A DNA stretch of 64,000 bases from Dulcicalothrix desertica PCC 7102 (GCF_003991905.1 NZ_RSCL01000024.1:97045-161044), one strand, 5' to 3'. Positions 28,220 through 37,750 are shown, counted from the stretch's first letter. The notes: generated by a model from the letters alone, not told the origin. A program made the numbers and translations.

Positions 28220-28951
28220 TTATTTAACTTTGGCTGCCGCATCAATACCATCGCTAACCAGCTTGCCGTCTTCCATATATACAATTCTGTCAGCAATATC
28301 TAAAATACGGTTGTCGTGGGTGACTAATAATATTGTACAGCCTTGCTCTTTTGCCAGTTTTTGCATCAGTTCTACGACATCACGTCCCGATTTTTTGTCT
28401 AATGCGGCTGTTGGTTCATCTGCTAATACTATTTTAGGATGACTCGCTAATGCCCGCGCGATTGCTACACGCTGCTTTTGTCCTCCCGACAAACTTTCTG
28501 GATAATAATCAACACGATTACCTAAACCTACCATCTCTAACATATTCACAGCTAAGGCATCAATATCTTGGTCTAAGTATTTATCGTGCAACTCTAATGA
28601 CATCCGCACGTTTTCTTTTGCCGTTAAAAACGTCATCAGATTATGCGCTTGGAATATATAACCAATATTACGACGTAACGAAGTTAACTGCTTCTTACTG
28701 GCGCCGCATATCTCTTGTTCCAATATCCTCAAACTACCCGACTGCGCTGAACGCAAACCACCCATCAACGTTAACAGCGTCGTCTTTCCAGAACCCGATG
28801 GCCCCGTCATGATGATTATCTCACCTTTGTTGATTTCTAAATTTATATCAAATAATGCTTGCTTACGTAAGGCGCCTTCTCCAAAATAATGGTTTAAATC
28901 TTGTATCGATATTACACTCTCTTCACCAAGCTGATGTGATTCTAACTGCAT
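28220..28951 (-). CDS. devA: DevA-type ABC transporter ATPase
   Basis: The 243-residue ATPase has Walker A GPSGSGKTT, Q-loop IFQAHNLMTF, signature LSGGQKQRVAIARAL, Walker B IVLADEPTAAL and the H-loop LVTHDNRI. DevA energises DevBCA exporters, which work with TolC to export glycolipids or drugs. The DevC and DevB genes of this set lie 7-10 kb upstream on the same strand, separated by oxidase genes. A TetR-type operator-like palindrome is at 28966-28982, 15 bases before the start. A second DevA lies at 62623. Confidence 0.92.
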   Translation of the reverse strand: MQLESHQLGEESVISIQDLNHYFGEGALRKQALFDINLEINKGEIIIMTGPSGSGKTTLLTLMGGLRSAQSGSLRILEQEICGASKKQLTSLRRNIGYIFQAHNLMTFLTAKENVRMSLELHDKYLDQDIDALAVNMLEMVGLGNRVDYYPESLSGGQKQRVAIARALASHPKIVLADEPTAALDKKSGRDVVELMQKLAKEQGCTILLVTHDNRILDIADRIVYMEDGKLVSDGIDAAAKVK

Positions 28952-28965
28952 AATCGCACTTATTA

Positions 28966-28982
28966 TATCGAACGTTTGTTAT
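28966..28982. promoter_or_regulatory. TetR-type operator candidate before devA
   Basis: TATCGAACGTTTGTTAT agrees at 14 of 17 positions with TAACGAACATTCGTTAT before the GNAT-devC unit (37752-37768), and resembles the box before tetR (39950-39966). Position and shared sequence suggest one regulator binds all three. Confidence 0.6.
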
Positions 28983-29045
28983 AAATTAATTTAACTTATT
29001 GGGTAAAGTGGTGTCAAGGTCGGGCAGGATGCCCAACCCACAAGG

Positions 29046-30533
29046 TTATAAATTTGTAATTAAATGTTCTCCGACTCTGAGAGCATTTGCAATTACTGTA
29101 AGTGAGGGACTGGTTGCTGGGTTGGATGGGAAAAAGCTGGCGTCAACAATATATAAGTTATTGACATCGTGCGCGCGACAGTTGAGGTTAAGAACTGATG
29201 TTTTAGGGTCTTCACCAAAGCGACATGTGCCTGACTGGTGTGCAATTACATTTAAAGGCGCCTCAGCACGGGGATAGGCGCCACGTGATAGGGGGTTATT
29301 CATAATGCGGTCTACTGTTTTGAGTGTATCTAACCAGCGATAAATCAAACGGTCGTGTGCTTCGGTGTTGTTAGAGGTATATTCTAAATAGAGTTTTGAG
29401 TTTTTTAGTCTAACTCGGTTGTTTGGGTCTGGTAAGTCTTCGGTTTGTAACCACCAACCTATAGAACGAATGGCTAGTTGTCGTAAACCGAAACCAGGCA
29501 TAAGTTTGGCTAAACCAGATAATAAAGGTGGAGACTCTGCAAACATGACATTTTGAAGAAGACCACCTGTGTTGTGAATACTACCCATTGGGAAGGGAAA
29601 GTTTTTATCTCCCCAGTAAAAATCATTGATACAAGCTGTTTTGGGAAATATACCCGAATTTGTTGTGGGACGTAGTTGTACTAATGATGTCATTAAGTGT
29701 TTCATAAAATTGCGTCCCACTTGGTCGGAACTGTTAGCGAGTCCGTGGGGGTGTTTTTCGTTGTTTGAACGCAATAGTAATGCTGCCGAGTTGACGGCGC
29801 CGCAAGCTAGAATAACAATATGGGCAAAGAATAAATATGATTCTGTACCTATTTGCGCTTCAATTGCTTTGACTTCTCTTCCACTGGGGCTAGTATGTAG
29901 AAAGCTTACAAATGCGTCGGTTTTAAGGGTGACGTTAGGATAGTTTTTGACGGTTGCAATTCCAGGTTTGGTATCGCTGTCTTGATTTACCTCTAAAGGT
30001 AGATGCGATGGATTTAATCCTTGTTCAGATACGATATTGCAAATTTCTTGGACTTGAGGTTCGTGATTTACTGCTGGGTGCAAATATTCTTGAATGCGAG
30101 GTGGTTCGGTAGGGTCTTCTCCAGTTTGACCACCCACATTATAAAGCTTTTCAGCTTCGTTGTAATATGGCGCCAAGTCTTTATATTTAATTGACCACTC
30201 AGGCGAAATACCATCTTGATGCTGTACCTGCTCAAAATCTTTTTCCCGCATTCGTAACAGTTCAGCACTGTAAGTCTTGGTATCACCACCAACCGAGTAA
30301 CTTGTTTGGGGAAAAAATGGCTCACCATCTTTATCGTACCATTCTTCGTTAGCTCGATAGCGCTCTTTTTTAAAGACTTCGCCACCTTGAAGTTGTTCTT
30401 CTGGAGCTAAAAAACCACCTCTTTCCAAAATCAGAATTTTCTTACCCGTTGGCGCCAGTTTTTGTGCTATTGTTCCACCACCGGCGCCTGTACCAACTAT
30501 AATTACATCATAATATTGGTCATCAATAATCAT
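29046..30533 (-). CDS. GMC-family oxidoreductase
   Basis: The 495-residue flavoenzyme starts with the FAD-binding VIIVGTGAGGGTIAQKLA and LILERGG, continues with a SYSVGGDTKTYSAEL block and a VILACGAVNSA segment, and ends with HQSGTCRFGEDP, NNLYIVDASFFPSNPATSP and TVIANALRVGEHL. GMC enzymes oxidise alcohols, sugars or sterols. It lies nine bases downstream of ctaE, so it is co-transcribed with the oxidase genes. Electrons from its substrate might feed the quinone pool; that is inference. Confidence 0.92.
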   Translation of the reverse strand: MIIDDQYYDVIIVGTGAGGGTIAQKLAPTGKKILILERGGFLAPEEQLQGGEVFKKERYRANEEWYDKDGEPFFPQTSYSVGGDTKTYSAELLRMREKDFEQVQHQDGISPEWSIKYKDLAPYYNEAEKLYNVGGQTGEDPTEPPRIQEYLHPAVNHEPQVQEICNIVSEQGLNPSHLPLEVNQDSDTKPGIATVKNYPNVTLKTDAFVSFLHTSPSGREVKAIEAQIGTESYLFFAHIVILACGAVNSAALLLRSNNEKHPHGLANSSDQVGRNFMKHLMTSLVQLRPTTNSGIFPKTACINDFYWGDKNFPFPMGSIHNTGGLLQNVMFAESPPLLSGLAKLMPGFGLRQLAIRSIGWWLQTEDLPDPNNRVRLKNSKLYLEYTSNNTEAHDRLIYRWLDTLKTVDRIMNNPLSRGAYPRAEAPLNVIAHQSGTCRFGEDPKTSVLNLNCRAHDVNNLYIVDASFFPSNPATSPSLTVIANALRVGEHLITNL

Positions 30534-30542
30534 ATAAGTTTC

Positions 30543-31127
30543 CTATTGCCACAAATAAATTAAGCTAAACAAAATAATCCAAATCACATCGACAAAGTGC
30601 CAAAATAGCGAAGTTGCCGCAACACCAAAGTGACCTTTATCGTAGTTACCAGGAATAAAAGAACGAATTAAGACCATGAACTGTAATAAAACACCTGTGA
30701 AAACGTGCAGTCCGTGGAAACCTGTGAGTAAATAAAACGTTCCACCAAATACTCCAGATGTAAACCCAAAATTCAGTCCTTGCCATTCCACAGCTTGACC
30801 GTATAGAAAATAACTCCCCATCATCATTGTGAGAAGTAAAAATACGCGAAAACCCCAGATATTTTTACGTGCTAAGAAAACTTCTGCTATATATATTACA
30901 AAACTGCTGGCTACAAGAATGACTGTATTTATTCCAGGTTCTTTAATTTCTAATCCTTCTACACCTGCTGGGAACCAGTTTGTTGTTGTGGTTTTGTAGA
31001 CTATATATCCTGCGAACAAACTTAAGAAAATAACGCTTTCGGAAAGTAGAAACACGATGAAGCCAAACATGCTATTTGCTTCTTCGTCGTGAGAATGCTG
31101 TATATGTTCTGGTGCTGTTGTTTCCAT
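30543..31127 (-). CDS. ctaE: terminal oxidase subunit III
   Basis: The 194-residue protein has five hydrophobic segments and family motifs NSMFGFIVFLLSESVIFLSL, GGTFYLLTGFHGLHVFTG and SLFWHFVDVIWIILF. It is the short subunit III of cyanobacterial haem-copper oxidases. It follows ctaD by 81 bases, which contain an STRR hairpin (31152-31220). Confidence 0.95.
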   Translation of the reverse strand: METTAPEHIQHSHDEEANSMFGFIVFLLSESVIFLSLFAGYIVYKTTTTNWFPAGVEGLEIKEPGINTVILVASSFVIYIAEVFLARKNIWGFRVFLLLTMMMGSYFLYGQAVEWQGLNFGFTSGVFGGTFYLLTGFHGLHVFTGVLLQFMVLIRSFIPGNYDKGHFGVAATSLFWHFVDVIWIILFSLIYLWQ

Positions 31128-31151
31128 TTTAGATTTTTGAATTAAATACTT

Positions 31152-31220
31152 TGCAACGGATGTAACAGATGTAACGGATGATTTACGTATGTATCCGTTA
31201 CATCCGTTTTATCCGTTGCC
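31152..31220. repeat. STRR hairpin between ctaD and ctaE
   Basis: GCAACGGATGTAACAGATGT plus AACGGAT faces ATCCGTTACATCCG plus TTTTATCCGTTGCC. The right arm runs into ctaD and supplies its stop codon and last residues (NGNG). The hairpin could reduce read-through or set the ratio of subunits. Confidence 0.8.
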
Positions 31221-32858
31221 GTTTTCTACGAGTGGTTCGTTTTTACCATAACCATATGGTTCTGAGATAACTATGGGGAGTTCTTCAAAGTTTTCTACTG
31301 GTGGAGGTGAGGAAATTAACCACTCTAAGCCTATTGCTCTCCAAGGGTTATCACCTGCTAATTTCCCGTTTACGCAGGAACTGACCATATTTAAGATGAA
31401 TGGTAGTGTGGACATTCCCAGTAAAAATGCTCCTAAAGAAGCTATCACATTCCAAAATGCATACTCTGGGTCGTATGAAGCTACCCGACGTGGCATTCCT
31501 TGTAAACCTAACGGGTGCATTGGAAAAAAATTAAGATTGGCGCCAATAAATGTTAATACAAAGTGTAGTTTTCCTAATCCTTCGTAGTACATTCGTCCGG
31601 TCATTTTGGGGAACCAGTGGTATATAGCAGCATACACTCCCATGACAGTGGCGCCGTATATAACGTAGTGGAAGTGACCGACGACAAAATAGGTGTTATT
31701 AACATGAATATCAACGGGTACTGCGGCAAGCATAATGCCTGTAATGCCCGAAAATACAAACATTACTAATCCACCCAGTGCAAATAGCATTGGAGTGTCA
31801 AGTCGAAGTTTACCACCCCAAATCGTCGCTACCCAAGCAAACACTTTAATACCAGTGGGGACGGAAATTAACATTGTCGAAAACATGAATAGCACCCGCA
31901 TCCAGCTTGGAGTACCACTCGCAAACATGTGGTGAACCCAGACAACTGCACTCAATCCTGTAATAATAAGGGATGATACGGCAACTACTCTGTATCCAAA
32001 TAACGGCTTTCTGGCGTAAACTGGAAAAATTTCCGAGAAAATACCAAAAATTGGTAGTATTATTACGTAGACTGCGGGATGTGAATAAAACCAAAAGAAG
32101 TGTTGATATAATACTGGACTGCCACCTTTCGCAGGGTCAAAGAATGCTGTGCCAAAACAGAGGTCACACAGTAACATTACTGCCCCGGCGGTGAGTGCAG
32201 GTAGTCCAAATAACTGAATAATTTGGGCACTAAGAACCGTCCAAACATATGCAGGCATTCGGAAGAACGTCATTCCCGGCGCCCGCATTTTGAAAATAGT
32301 GGTGACAATATTTACGGCGCCCATTATTGAGGAAACCCCCGATAATGCCACTGCTACCAACCATAAAAATTGACCGCTAATTAAATTTCCACTAGGGTTT
32401 TGTAAACTGACAGGAGGATAAGACCACCATCCTGCTTGTGCAGGACCCGAAGGTAACAGAAAACTCGCCATCAGAATAATGCCGAATATAGGCACCATCC
32501 AAAATGCCACAGCATTCAATCTTGGAAATGCCATATCACGGGCACCTATCATTAGTGGTACAAGGTAATTAGCCAGACCAGCTAAAACAGGAAACGTCCA
32601 CAAAAATAACATCACCGTACCATGCATCGTAAACATGGCATTGTAAACAGTACGTTCAACCAAGTCAGATTCGGGAGTTATGAGTTCTCCGCGAATAATC
32701 ATCGCGAAAATTCCACCAATGAGAAAGAATATAAATGCCGTAACTATATATTGAATACCAATCACCTTATGGTCAGTGCTAAAACTAAAATAAGTTTTCC
32801 ACGTCGTTAAAGGTAGATGATGTTTTTTTTGCCCTTCAATATTTTCTAAAATTGTCAT
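31209..32858 (-). CDS. ctaD: terminal oxidase subunit I, A2-type
   Basis: The 549-residue catalytic subunit reduces O2 to water at a haem-CuB site. It has about twelve membrane segments. Haem and copper ligands are visible: MHGTVMLFLW, FYSHPAVYV, WVHHMFASG and VGHFHYVIYG. The usual GHPEVY with the D-channel glutamate is replaced by YSHPAVY, which is the mark of A2-type oxidases. It lies two bases after ctaC. The last codons fall in an STRR repeat. Confidence 0.96.
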   Translation of the reverse strand: MTILENIEGQKKHHLPLTTWKTYFSFSTDHKVIGIQYIVTAFIFFLIGGIFAMIIRGELITPESDLVERTVYNAMFTMHGTVMLFLWTFPVLAGLANYLVPLMIGARDMAFPRLNAVAFWMVPIFGIILMASFLLPSGPAQAGWWSYPPVSLQNPSGNLISGQFLWLVAVALSGVSSIMGAVNIVTTIFKMRAPGMTFFRMPAYVWTVLSAQIIQLFGLPALTAGAVMLLCDLCFGTAFFDPAKGGSPVLYQHFFWFYSHPAVYVIILPIFGIFSEIFPVYARKPLFGYRVVAVSSLIITGLSAVVWVHHMFASGTPSWMRVLFMFSTMLISVPTGIKVFAWVATIWGGKLRLDTPMLFALGGLVMFVFSGITGIMLAAVPVDIHVNNTYFVVGHFHYVIYGATVMGVYAAIYHWFPKMTGRMYYEGLGKLHFVLTFIGANLNFFPMHPLGLQGMPRRVASYDPEYAFWNVIASLGAFLLGMSTLPFILNMVSSCVNGKLAGDNPWRAIGLEWLISSPPPVENFEELPIVISEPYGYGKNEPLVENGNG

Positions 32859-32860
32859 AA

Positions 32861-33760
32861 CTAGCTATCCTTCTGAGTGGAATAATTCACGACTGGAGGT
32901 GTAGCAGGTGCCACACTATCCCAACCTTTTATAGTTTGTTTACTTTGCTGTTGATACTCAGCAAAAGCCTGATTATATGAAGGTTTTGGCTCAAGTTTCG
33001 CTGTTTGAACTAACCAATTACTAAAATCTTCAGGTGTTTCTACGACTACATTGGTTTGCATTGCCGCAAAATAAGTACCACTAAATTGGGAATCACGAAG
33101 ACGATATTTACCCACACGTATTGGAGTAAATTCAAAATCTATAACTTGCTGAGGTATGATATCTTGCTTCAATCTAAAAGCTGGAATATACAACCCGTGT
33201 ATTACATCAGCAGAAGTCAACTTCAACCGAACTCGTTGTGCGCTAGGTAAATGTAACTCTGTACTACTGACATTGGCACCTTTATAACGGAACTCCCAAG
33301 ACCACTGTTTGGCAATGACTTCTACTTCTGTAATTTTCTTAGATGGTGTATCCATCGAAGCAGCTTCTGCGGACTCCATTAGATGTACATGTTCCATCGG
33401 TCCAAGAATTCCCATTTGGTCGTATATTTGATAGCTATAGGTGCCTATCCAAATCACCAAGAAAAAAGGAATTGCAGTCCAAATAACTTCTAATTTGACG
33501 TTCCCCTCAATTGGAGGGCCATCACTCATATCGTATTTACCTGCACGTTGAAATAGAATTGAATAAGTAAGAGTACCTGTCACTCCGAAAAAGATAAAAG
33601 TACCTAATGTCACCAAAAAGCTAAACAAATCATCAATAAGTAAAGACTCTGCTGTTGCTTGGGGTGGAAACCAAGAATGTGACAAATTTCCCATCCATAA
33701 ACTCACAACACTCAAAGCTAATGTAACAATAACCAAGGTTACAATAGTACGAATTTTCAT
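32861..33760 (-). CDS. ctaC: terminal oxidase subunit II lacking CuA ligands
   Basis: The 299-residue subunit has two membrane segments (about 7-25 and 45-70) and the cupredoxin domain with ADVIHGLYIPAFRLKQDIIP. Where CuA oxidases read CxExxCGxxHxxM, this reads DSQFSGTYFAAM: both cysteines, the glutamate and the histidine are lost. It therefore cannot take electrons from cytochrome c through CuA. The same loss is known in the alternative oxidase ARTO of Synechocystis, held to be a quinol oxidase. Two DUF2231 genes precede it by two bases. Confidence 0.93.
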   Translation of the reverse strand: MKIRTIVTLVIVTLALSVVSLWMGNLSHSWFPPQATAESLLIDDLFSFLVTLGTFIFFGVTGTLTYSILFQRAGKYDMSDGPPIEGNVKLEVIWTAIPFFLVIWIGTYSYQIYDQMGILGPMEHVHLMESAEAASMDTPSKKITEVEVIAKQWSWEFRYKGANVSSTELHLPSAQRVRLKLTSADVIHGLYIPAFRLKQDIIPQQVIDFEFTPIRVGKYRLRDSQFSGTYFAAMQTNVVVETPEDFSNWLVQTAKLEPKPSYNQAFAEYQQQSKQTIKGWDSVAPATPPVVNYSTQKDS

Positions 33761-33762
33761 AA

Positions 33763-34368
33763 TTATTTCAACACCGCATTAACATCTTCACTCATCCGCA
33801 ATAACCTAACAGCGGTATTGTGAACACCAAACTCACCTGCTAAATGGGCGCCTAATGTACCATGAAGATACATCATAAACATAATCACCAATCCCACAGC
33901 TAAATAACTCCACTGAACTTGTTGTCCTCGGTCTTTACGCCATACATAGCGCTGAAACCCTCGCCAAACCGTCATTACAACAATTAACGTTAATAAAACA
34001 ACACCACCAACACCATGCCAAAGCATAGTTTCAAAAGCTTGTAAACCCCAAGCACTTTTAATCTCAGCTGATGGTTGTGCCAGCATAATTTCGTAAAAAC
34101 CTGCTGCAACTGTAAAAAACGTAATAATTGCACAAGCTAGCATATTGTACCAACCAACATCGAACAAGCTCGCACGAGTCGCAGGAATTGCCAAAAACTT
34201 AAAAACTGGCTTTTCCAACACATAAAAGGCGCCGACAATATCAAAAGTTACTGCTACAATAAATAATCCCAATGTTAAATGCACCAAGTTAGGATGAATT
34301 GGTATTGCATAAGGCAACCCATTGGCGCCAAGTTGTGATTTAATTTGTTCAATCAAACCATAATTCAT
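33763..34368 (-). CDS. DUF2231 membrane protein, second copy
   Basis: ATG 34368 overlaps the upstream stop as ATGA, so I use it in place of a start 20 codons earlier. The 201-residue protein has four hydrophobic segments and the DUF2231 opening IPIHPNLVHLTLGLFIVAV. It is a paralogue of the preceding gene. DUF2231 proteins next to oxidase genes may help assembly or bind haem through the His residues of the IHP..VH motif; the role is not established. Confidence 0.85.
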   Translation of the reverse strand: MNYGLIEQIKSQLGANGLPYAIPIHPNLVHLTLGLFIVAVTFDIVGAFYVLEKPVFKFLAIPATRASLFDVGWYNMLACAIITFFTVAAGFYEIMLAQPSAEIKSAWGLQAFETMLWHGVGGVVLLTLIVVMTVWRGFQRYVWRKDRGQQVQWSYLAVGLVIMFMMYLHGTLGAHLAGEFGVHNTAVRLLRMSEDVNAVLK

Positions 34369-34868
34369 TGCAAAACCCCTTGTTTTATAGCTTCTACAAC
34401 TGGTTGCGTGTGTAGTCCATACACCCAAACTAACTTATCTCCAAGGTAAACTTGAAAGCAAACAATGACAGTTAAAACTAATCCAACAGCCAAATAGGAA
34501 GTAGGTAATCTTAATGGGTCACGTAACCGAATAATATAACGCCATCCCGTAATAGCAGCAATAATTCCCGACAGCGACCAACCAATTAAAGTATGTAAAC
34601 TCAGTGTTGATTCCACCGCATCATATGCCAAAGCTAGACCAGCTTCGATTTGACCAAATATAATCGCAATAAATATTGAAACCGTGGCGAAACACATGTT
34701 CCACCAACTCACCTCATAAAGTTTATAATTCCGAGTTGCCAAACCCACAAAATCACAAACCACAGCAAACAACACCATTGCAATTACGAAGTGAACAACA
34801 ATAGGGTGTATTGTGTCTGGATACGGTAGATTATGCTCATTTAAAGGTGGAAGTAAGTTGTCAAACAT
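34365..34868 (-). CDS. DUF2231 membrane protein, first copy
   Basis: The 167-residue protein has four hydrophobic segments and the DUF2231 signature DTIHPIVVHFVIAMVLFAVV. It is the first gene of the minus-strand run DUF2231-DUF2231-ctaC-ctaD-ctaE-GMC-devA, with overlaps or two-base gaps as far as ctaD. GAGGAAAACAAAATG provides its ribosome site. The arrangement resembles the heterocyst cox3 locus of Nostoc, where small membrane-protein genes precede the oxidase. Confidence 0.85.
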   Translation of the reverse strand: MFDNLLPPLNEHNLPYPDTIHPIVVHFVIAMVLFAVVCDFVGLATRNYKLYEVSWWNMCFATVSIFIAIIFGQIEAGLALAYDAVESTLSLHTLIGWSLSGIIAAITGWRYIIRLRDPLRLPTSYLAVGLVLTVIVCFQVYLGDKLVWVYGLHTQPVVEAIKQGVLQ

Positions 34869-35269
34869 TTTGTTTTCCTCTACACATCCAAAAGATACAA
34901 CAAAATTTTACTAACACTTGATTTTTTTTGATTCATCGTCATTAACTTACTCAAACACTACTAGTATTAACACATAAATTCTATATATAAAAATTACATA
35001 ACTCAAACCATGATATAATTTACTTTAAAATTTGCACAGAGAAATTAAGATACAGTTAAGAATAAATCGGGTTTCTACTGCTTCATATCTGCAACAATTA
35101 GTTTATTAATAAAGAGTAATCATAATTGTATCGGCGCCTGAAGTTTGATGAATATTGCTTTATCAACAATAAATTTATTGTTTGATGTATCACTTAATTG
35201 TTTAAGTAAACCGGATAAGATGAAAATAAGATACAGTTAAAAGCTAAATAAATATCAGACAACGTAAAT
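34869..35269. promoter_or_regulatory. 401-bp region between the oxidase operon and a divergent secreted-protein gene
   Basis: This AT-rich gap must hold the oxidase-operon promoter and that of the divergent gene at 35270. Two AAGATACAGTTAA boxes (about 35046 and 35228) form a direct repeat, and TTTATTAATAAA palindromes occur. I could not find a GTAN8TAC NtcA site by eye. Confidence 0.45.
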
Positions 35270-35953
35270 ATGCTGAAAACAGTGCTTAAAGTTTCTTTGA
35301 GTTTCTTATTTTTTGCTGCCTTGGTTATAAATTCCAACGCAAAAGTTGAAGCCAGAAGAACACAATCTCCGGTTGTGCGCCAAAATAGACGTGCAATTAC
35401 AAAATATTATTTATATGACTTTCATCGAGAATATTTAATATCGCCAAATTCACGATATACAGTAGTATGGGGTCAAAATAGTAAATCTAATAGAACCAGA
35501 AACTATTTATATGATATACGAGGTGATAAGCCAGTTGCAAGCCTTTACGCTTGTAATGGTAGTCCTCAAGGTTATGGTAATATTACTACAAATTGGCGGG
35601 CTGATTCACAAGTAGCCTTAATCACTTATAATGGTAGATGGGCACCACGCGATGCCTGTTTAGTTACTGTAAACGGCGCCCAAGTTAATATATATAATCG
35701 ACTTCAAAATGATATAGTTGATTATCTCATAAATTCATGCGATATCAAGTTTTTGAGACATCAAGATAGAGTAGTAATTGATTTTTATAAAAATCAATAC
35801 TTACTTAAAATTACCAACTACCAATTAACTTTGTTAGCAACATTATATGTTCCAAACTCCAGAACATATAATCAGTCTTTCTTAATGACTTATAATTATC
35901 AAATGATCGGCAACGAAATTGACTTGCAACTAGTATCCATCCGCAAAACTTAA
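35270..35953 (+). CDS. secreted protein of unknown function, 227 aa
   Basis: The N-terminus is a clean signal peptide (MLKTVLKVSLSFLFFAALVI, then NSNAKVEA). The mature protein is rich in Tyr, Arg and Asn with repeating strands (YLYDFHREYLISPNSRYTVV, YLYDIRGDKPVASLY, VTVNGAQVNIYNRLQ), like a beta-propeller or all-beta fold. Two cysteine pairs are possible. No family recognised. Its stop overlaps the devC stop by a few bases on the other strand, so it is lodged inside the devBC-oxidase gene run in the opposite direction. Confidence 0.75.
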   Translation: MLKTVLKVSLSFLFFAALVINSNAKVEARRTQSPVVRQNRRAITKYYLYDFHREYLISPNSRYTVVWGQNSKSNRTRNYLYDIRGDKPVASLYACNGSPQGYGNITTNWRADSQVALITYNGRWAPRDACLVTVNGAQVNIYNRLQNDIVDYLINSCDIKFLRHQDRVVIDFYKNQYLLKITNYQLTLLATLYVPNSRTYNQSFLMTYNYQMIGNEIDLQLVSIRKT

Positions 35954-37116
35954 AAAATATCGGCAGGGTCAGCAGATTGTAACTTTCGCATCGCAATAGC
36001 ACCAGAAATGCTACACATAGCTACAGTTAAAACAAAAACATTAATTGCACGTTCCACCGTCATCGCAATCGGTAACATTGTGGCGCCAGCAGCAAGACTA
36101 TATAATCCAATAGCAGCAATAAAACTAGGTATATAACCTAAAACAGCTAAAAGCAGCGATTCTTGTATCAAAACCCGCAGCAGAAAACCATCCGTATATC
36201 CCATCGCTTTGAGTGTTGCGTACTCAGGTAAATGCTCAGAAACGTCAGAATAAAGAATTTGATATACAATTACAATTCCTACAATAAACCCGACACCGAC
36301 ACCCAAACCGAAAATAAATCCTATCGCTGTACCTTCTGCCCAATATTTCTTTTCAATTTGGGCAAACTCTTCTGTAGTCAGTACCGAAACATCTTTGGGT
36401 AAAGATGCAGCAAGCTGTTTTTGCACCCTGAGAATATTGGCATTATCTTTCAAGTTAATCAACCCAACAGCTATTTTTTCTGGTTTGCTGCTTGGAAAAA
36501 GCTGCATAAATGTAGATTCACTCGTAATTACATTACCATCTGCTGCAAACGAGGCGCCATTTACAAACAAACCAGTCACATTAACAGCTTTACCGTTCAA
36601 CTCGGTATCAAACCTGTTAGTTTTGTTAAACTCATCACTATTAACACCATAGTCAGGACGACCCGCAATATCAAACAACACACTATTCAACGGTTTAATG
36701 CTTTCGAGTCGCTTATTCACTTCTGGCATTTTGAACGTTGGTTTAGTTGGGTCAACACCCCATACTAAAATAGCCCTTTCCAAACGAGTTTGCGGATTAC
36801 GCCATTGTCCGGTGGAAATGTAAATTGGAGTTACCGACTCAACACCATCATACGCCAAAGTTTGATATAATCGCTCCCGCGCAAAATCTTTGACCGAAAA
36901 CAAAGTTTGCATTTGCGGGTCAATCAACACCAAATCAGCTTGTAAATTACGATGGGGTTGTATCGAAGCATCATATAAGGCGCCTTCAAACCCCATCTGA
37001 ATTAACATTAATATATCAGCAAACGCAATTCCCGCTACAGCTACAGCAAGACGAGTTTTCTCTTTCATCAACTGGCGCCAAGCTAACGGTGTTTTTTTCT
37101 TACTAAATAATCTCAT
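35950..37116 (-). CDS. devC: DevC-type ABC exporter permease
   Basis: The 388-residue FtsX/MacB-like permease begins MRLFSKKKTPLAWRQLMKEK. It has one membrane segment near the start, a periplasmic domain of about 220 residues, three C-terminal segments and the DevC closing motif AIAMRKLQSADPADIF. ATG 37116 lies two bases after the GNAT stop, so I prefer it to the longer frame. DevC works with DevB (37788) and a DevA; the closest candidate is at 28220. Confidence 0.93.
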   Translation of the reverse strand: MRLFSKKKTPLAWRQLMKEKTRLAVAVAGIAFADILMLIQMGFEGALYDASIQPHRNLQADLVLIDPQMQTLFSVKDFARERLYQTLAYDGVESVTPIYISTGQWRNPQTRLERAILVWGVDPTKPTFKMPEVNKRLESIKPLNSVLFDIAGRPDYGVNSDEFNKTNRFDTELNGKAVNVTGLFVNGASFAADGNVITSESTFMQLFPSSKPEKIAVGLINLKDNANILRVQKQLAASLPKDVSVLTTEEFAQIEKKYWAEGTAIGFIFGLGVGVGFIVGIVIVYQILYSDVSEHLPEYATLKAMGYTDGFLLRVLIQESLLLAVLGYIPSFIAAIGLYSLAAGATMLPIAMTVERAINVFVLTVAMCSISGAIAMRKLQSADPADIF

Positions 37117-37118
37117 AA

Positions 37119-37733
37119 TTATGCCACCCTTTCCATTGCCCACAAATAAGGACTACCCTTTAATAACTCACCACCCCAAACAACCTTAAACCCATGCTTT
37201 TGATAAAACCGTACAGCGAGTTCGGTTGAAGTTTCCAAATAACAAGGCAACCCGTCACGAGAAGCTTGTTTCAATATCGGTTCAATTAATAAACTACCTA
37301 CTCCACATCCTTGACTACTTGGTGAAACACCCAACAGCGATAAATACCAGTGAGGTTTTGACGACATATTGCGTTTATGCAATTCTTCCATTGCCCAAGA
37401 CCAAGAAAGCGTGTGTGCAAACCTTGATATTCCCAGTTTGAACGGTAAAATTAAGGCGCCTGCTTGTAATATACGTATTACACTGCCACCAGAACCAGAA
37501 GGTGGTATCCAAGATGCAACACCTTGTAATTCACCAGTATTAGTAGTAGTTGTATAAGTATGGTTATAAGAATGGCTATGTCTCAAAGCAACACGAAGTA
37601 AGCACAAGAGCGTATTAGTAGAATTATCTGGCAGCAAATAATTAAAAATGGGGTCTTGACGAAAAGCATGACCTAAAACTTCGGTAGCTTGGTTGACTTG
37701 TGATGTTTCAAGCTTAGTTATTGTTGCTTGCAT
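37119..37733 (-). CDS. GNAT-family N-acetyltransferase
   Basis: The 204-residue protein has an N-terminal half typical of antibiotic-type GNATs (ATEVLGHAFRQDPIFNYLLP) and the acetyl-CoA loop in LGVSPSSQGCGVGSLLIEPI, then LPCYLETSTELAVRFYQKHGF. The donor is acetyl-CoA; the acceptor is unknown. It is sandwiched between devB and devC and shares control with devC through an operator-like palindrome 18 bases upstream. A role in drug tolerance or in modifying the exported molecule is possible. Confidence 0.9.
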   Translation of the reverse strand: MQATITKLETSQVNQATEVLGHAFRQDPIFNYLLPDNSTNTLLCLLRVALRHSHSYNHTYTTTTNTGELQGVASWIPPSGSGGSVIRILQAGALILPFKLGISRFAHTLSWSWAMEELHKRNMSSKPHWYLSLLGVSPSSQGCGVGSLLIEPILKQASRDGLPCYLETSTELAVRFYQKHGFKVVWGGELLKGSPYLWAMERVA

Positions 37734-37750
37734 ATTTGACTTCCTTCTTT

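Noticed and set aside
28230..28812. Plus-strand frames antisense to devA
   Set aside because: They are shadows of the ABC ATPase, whose motifs are all on the minus strand.
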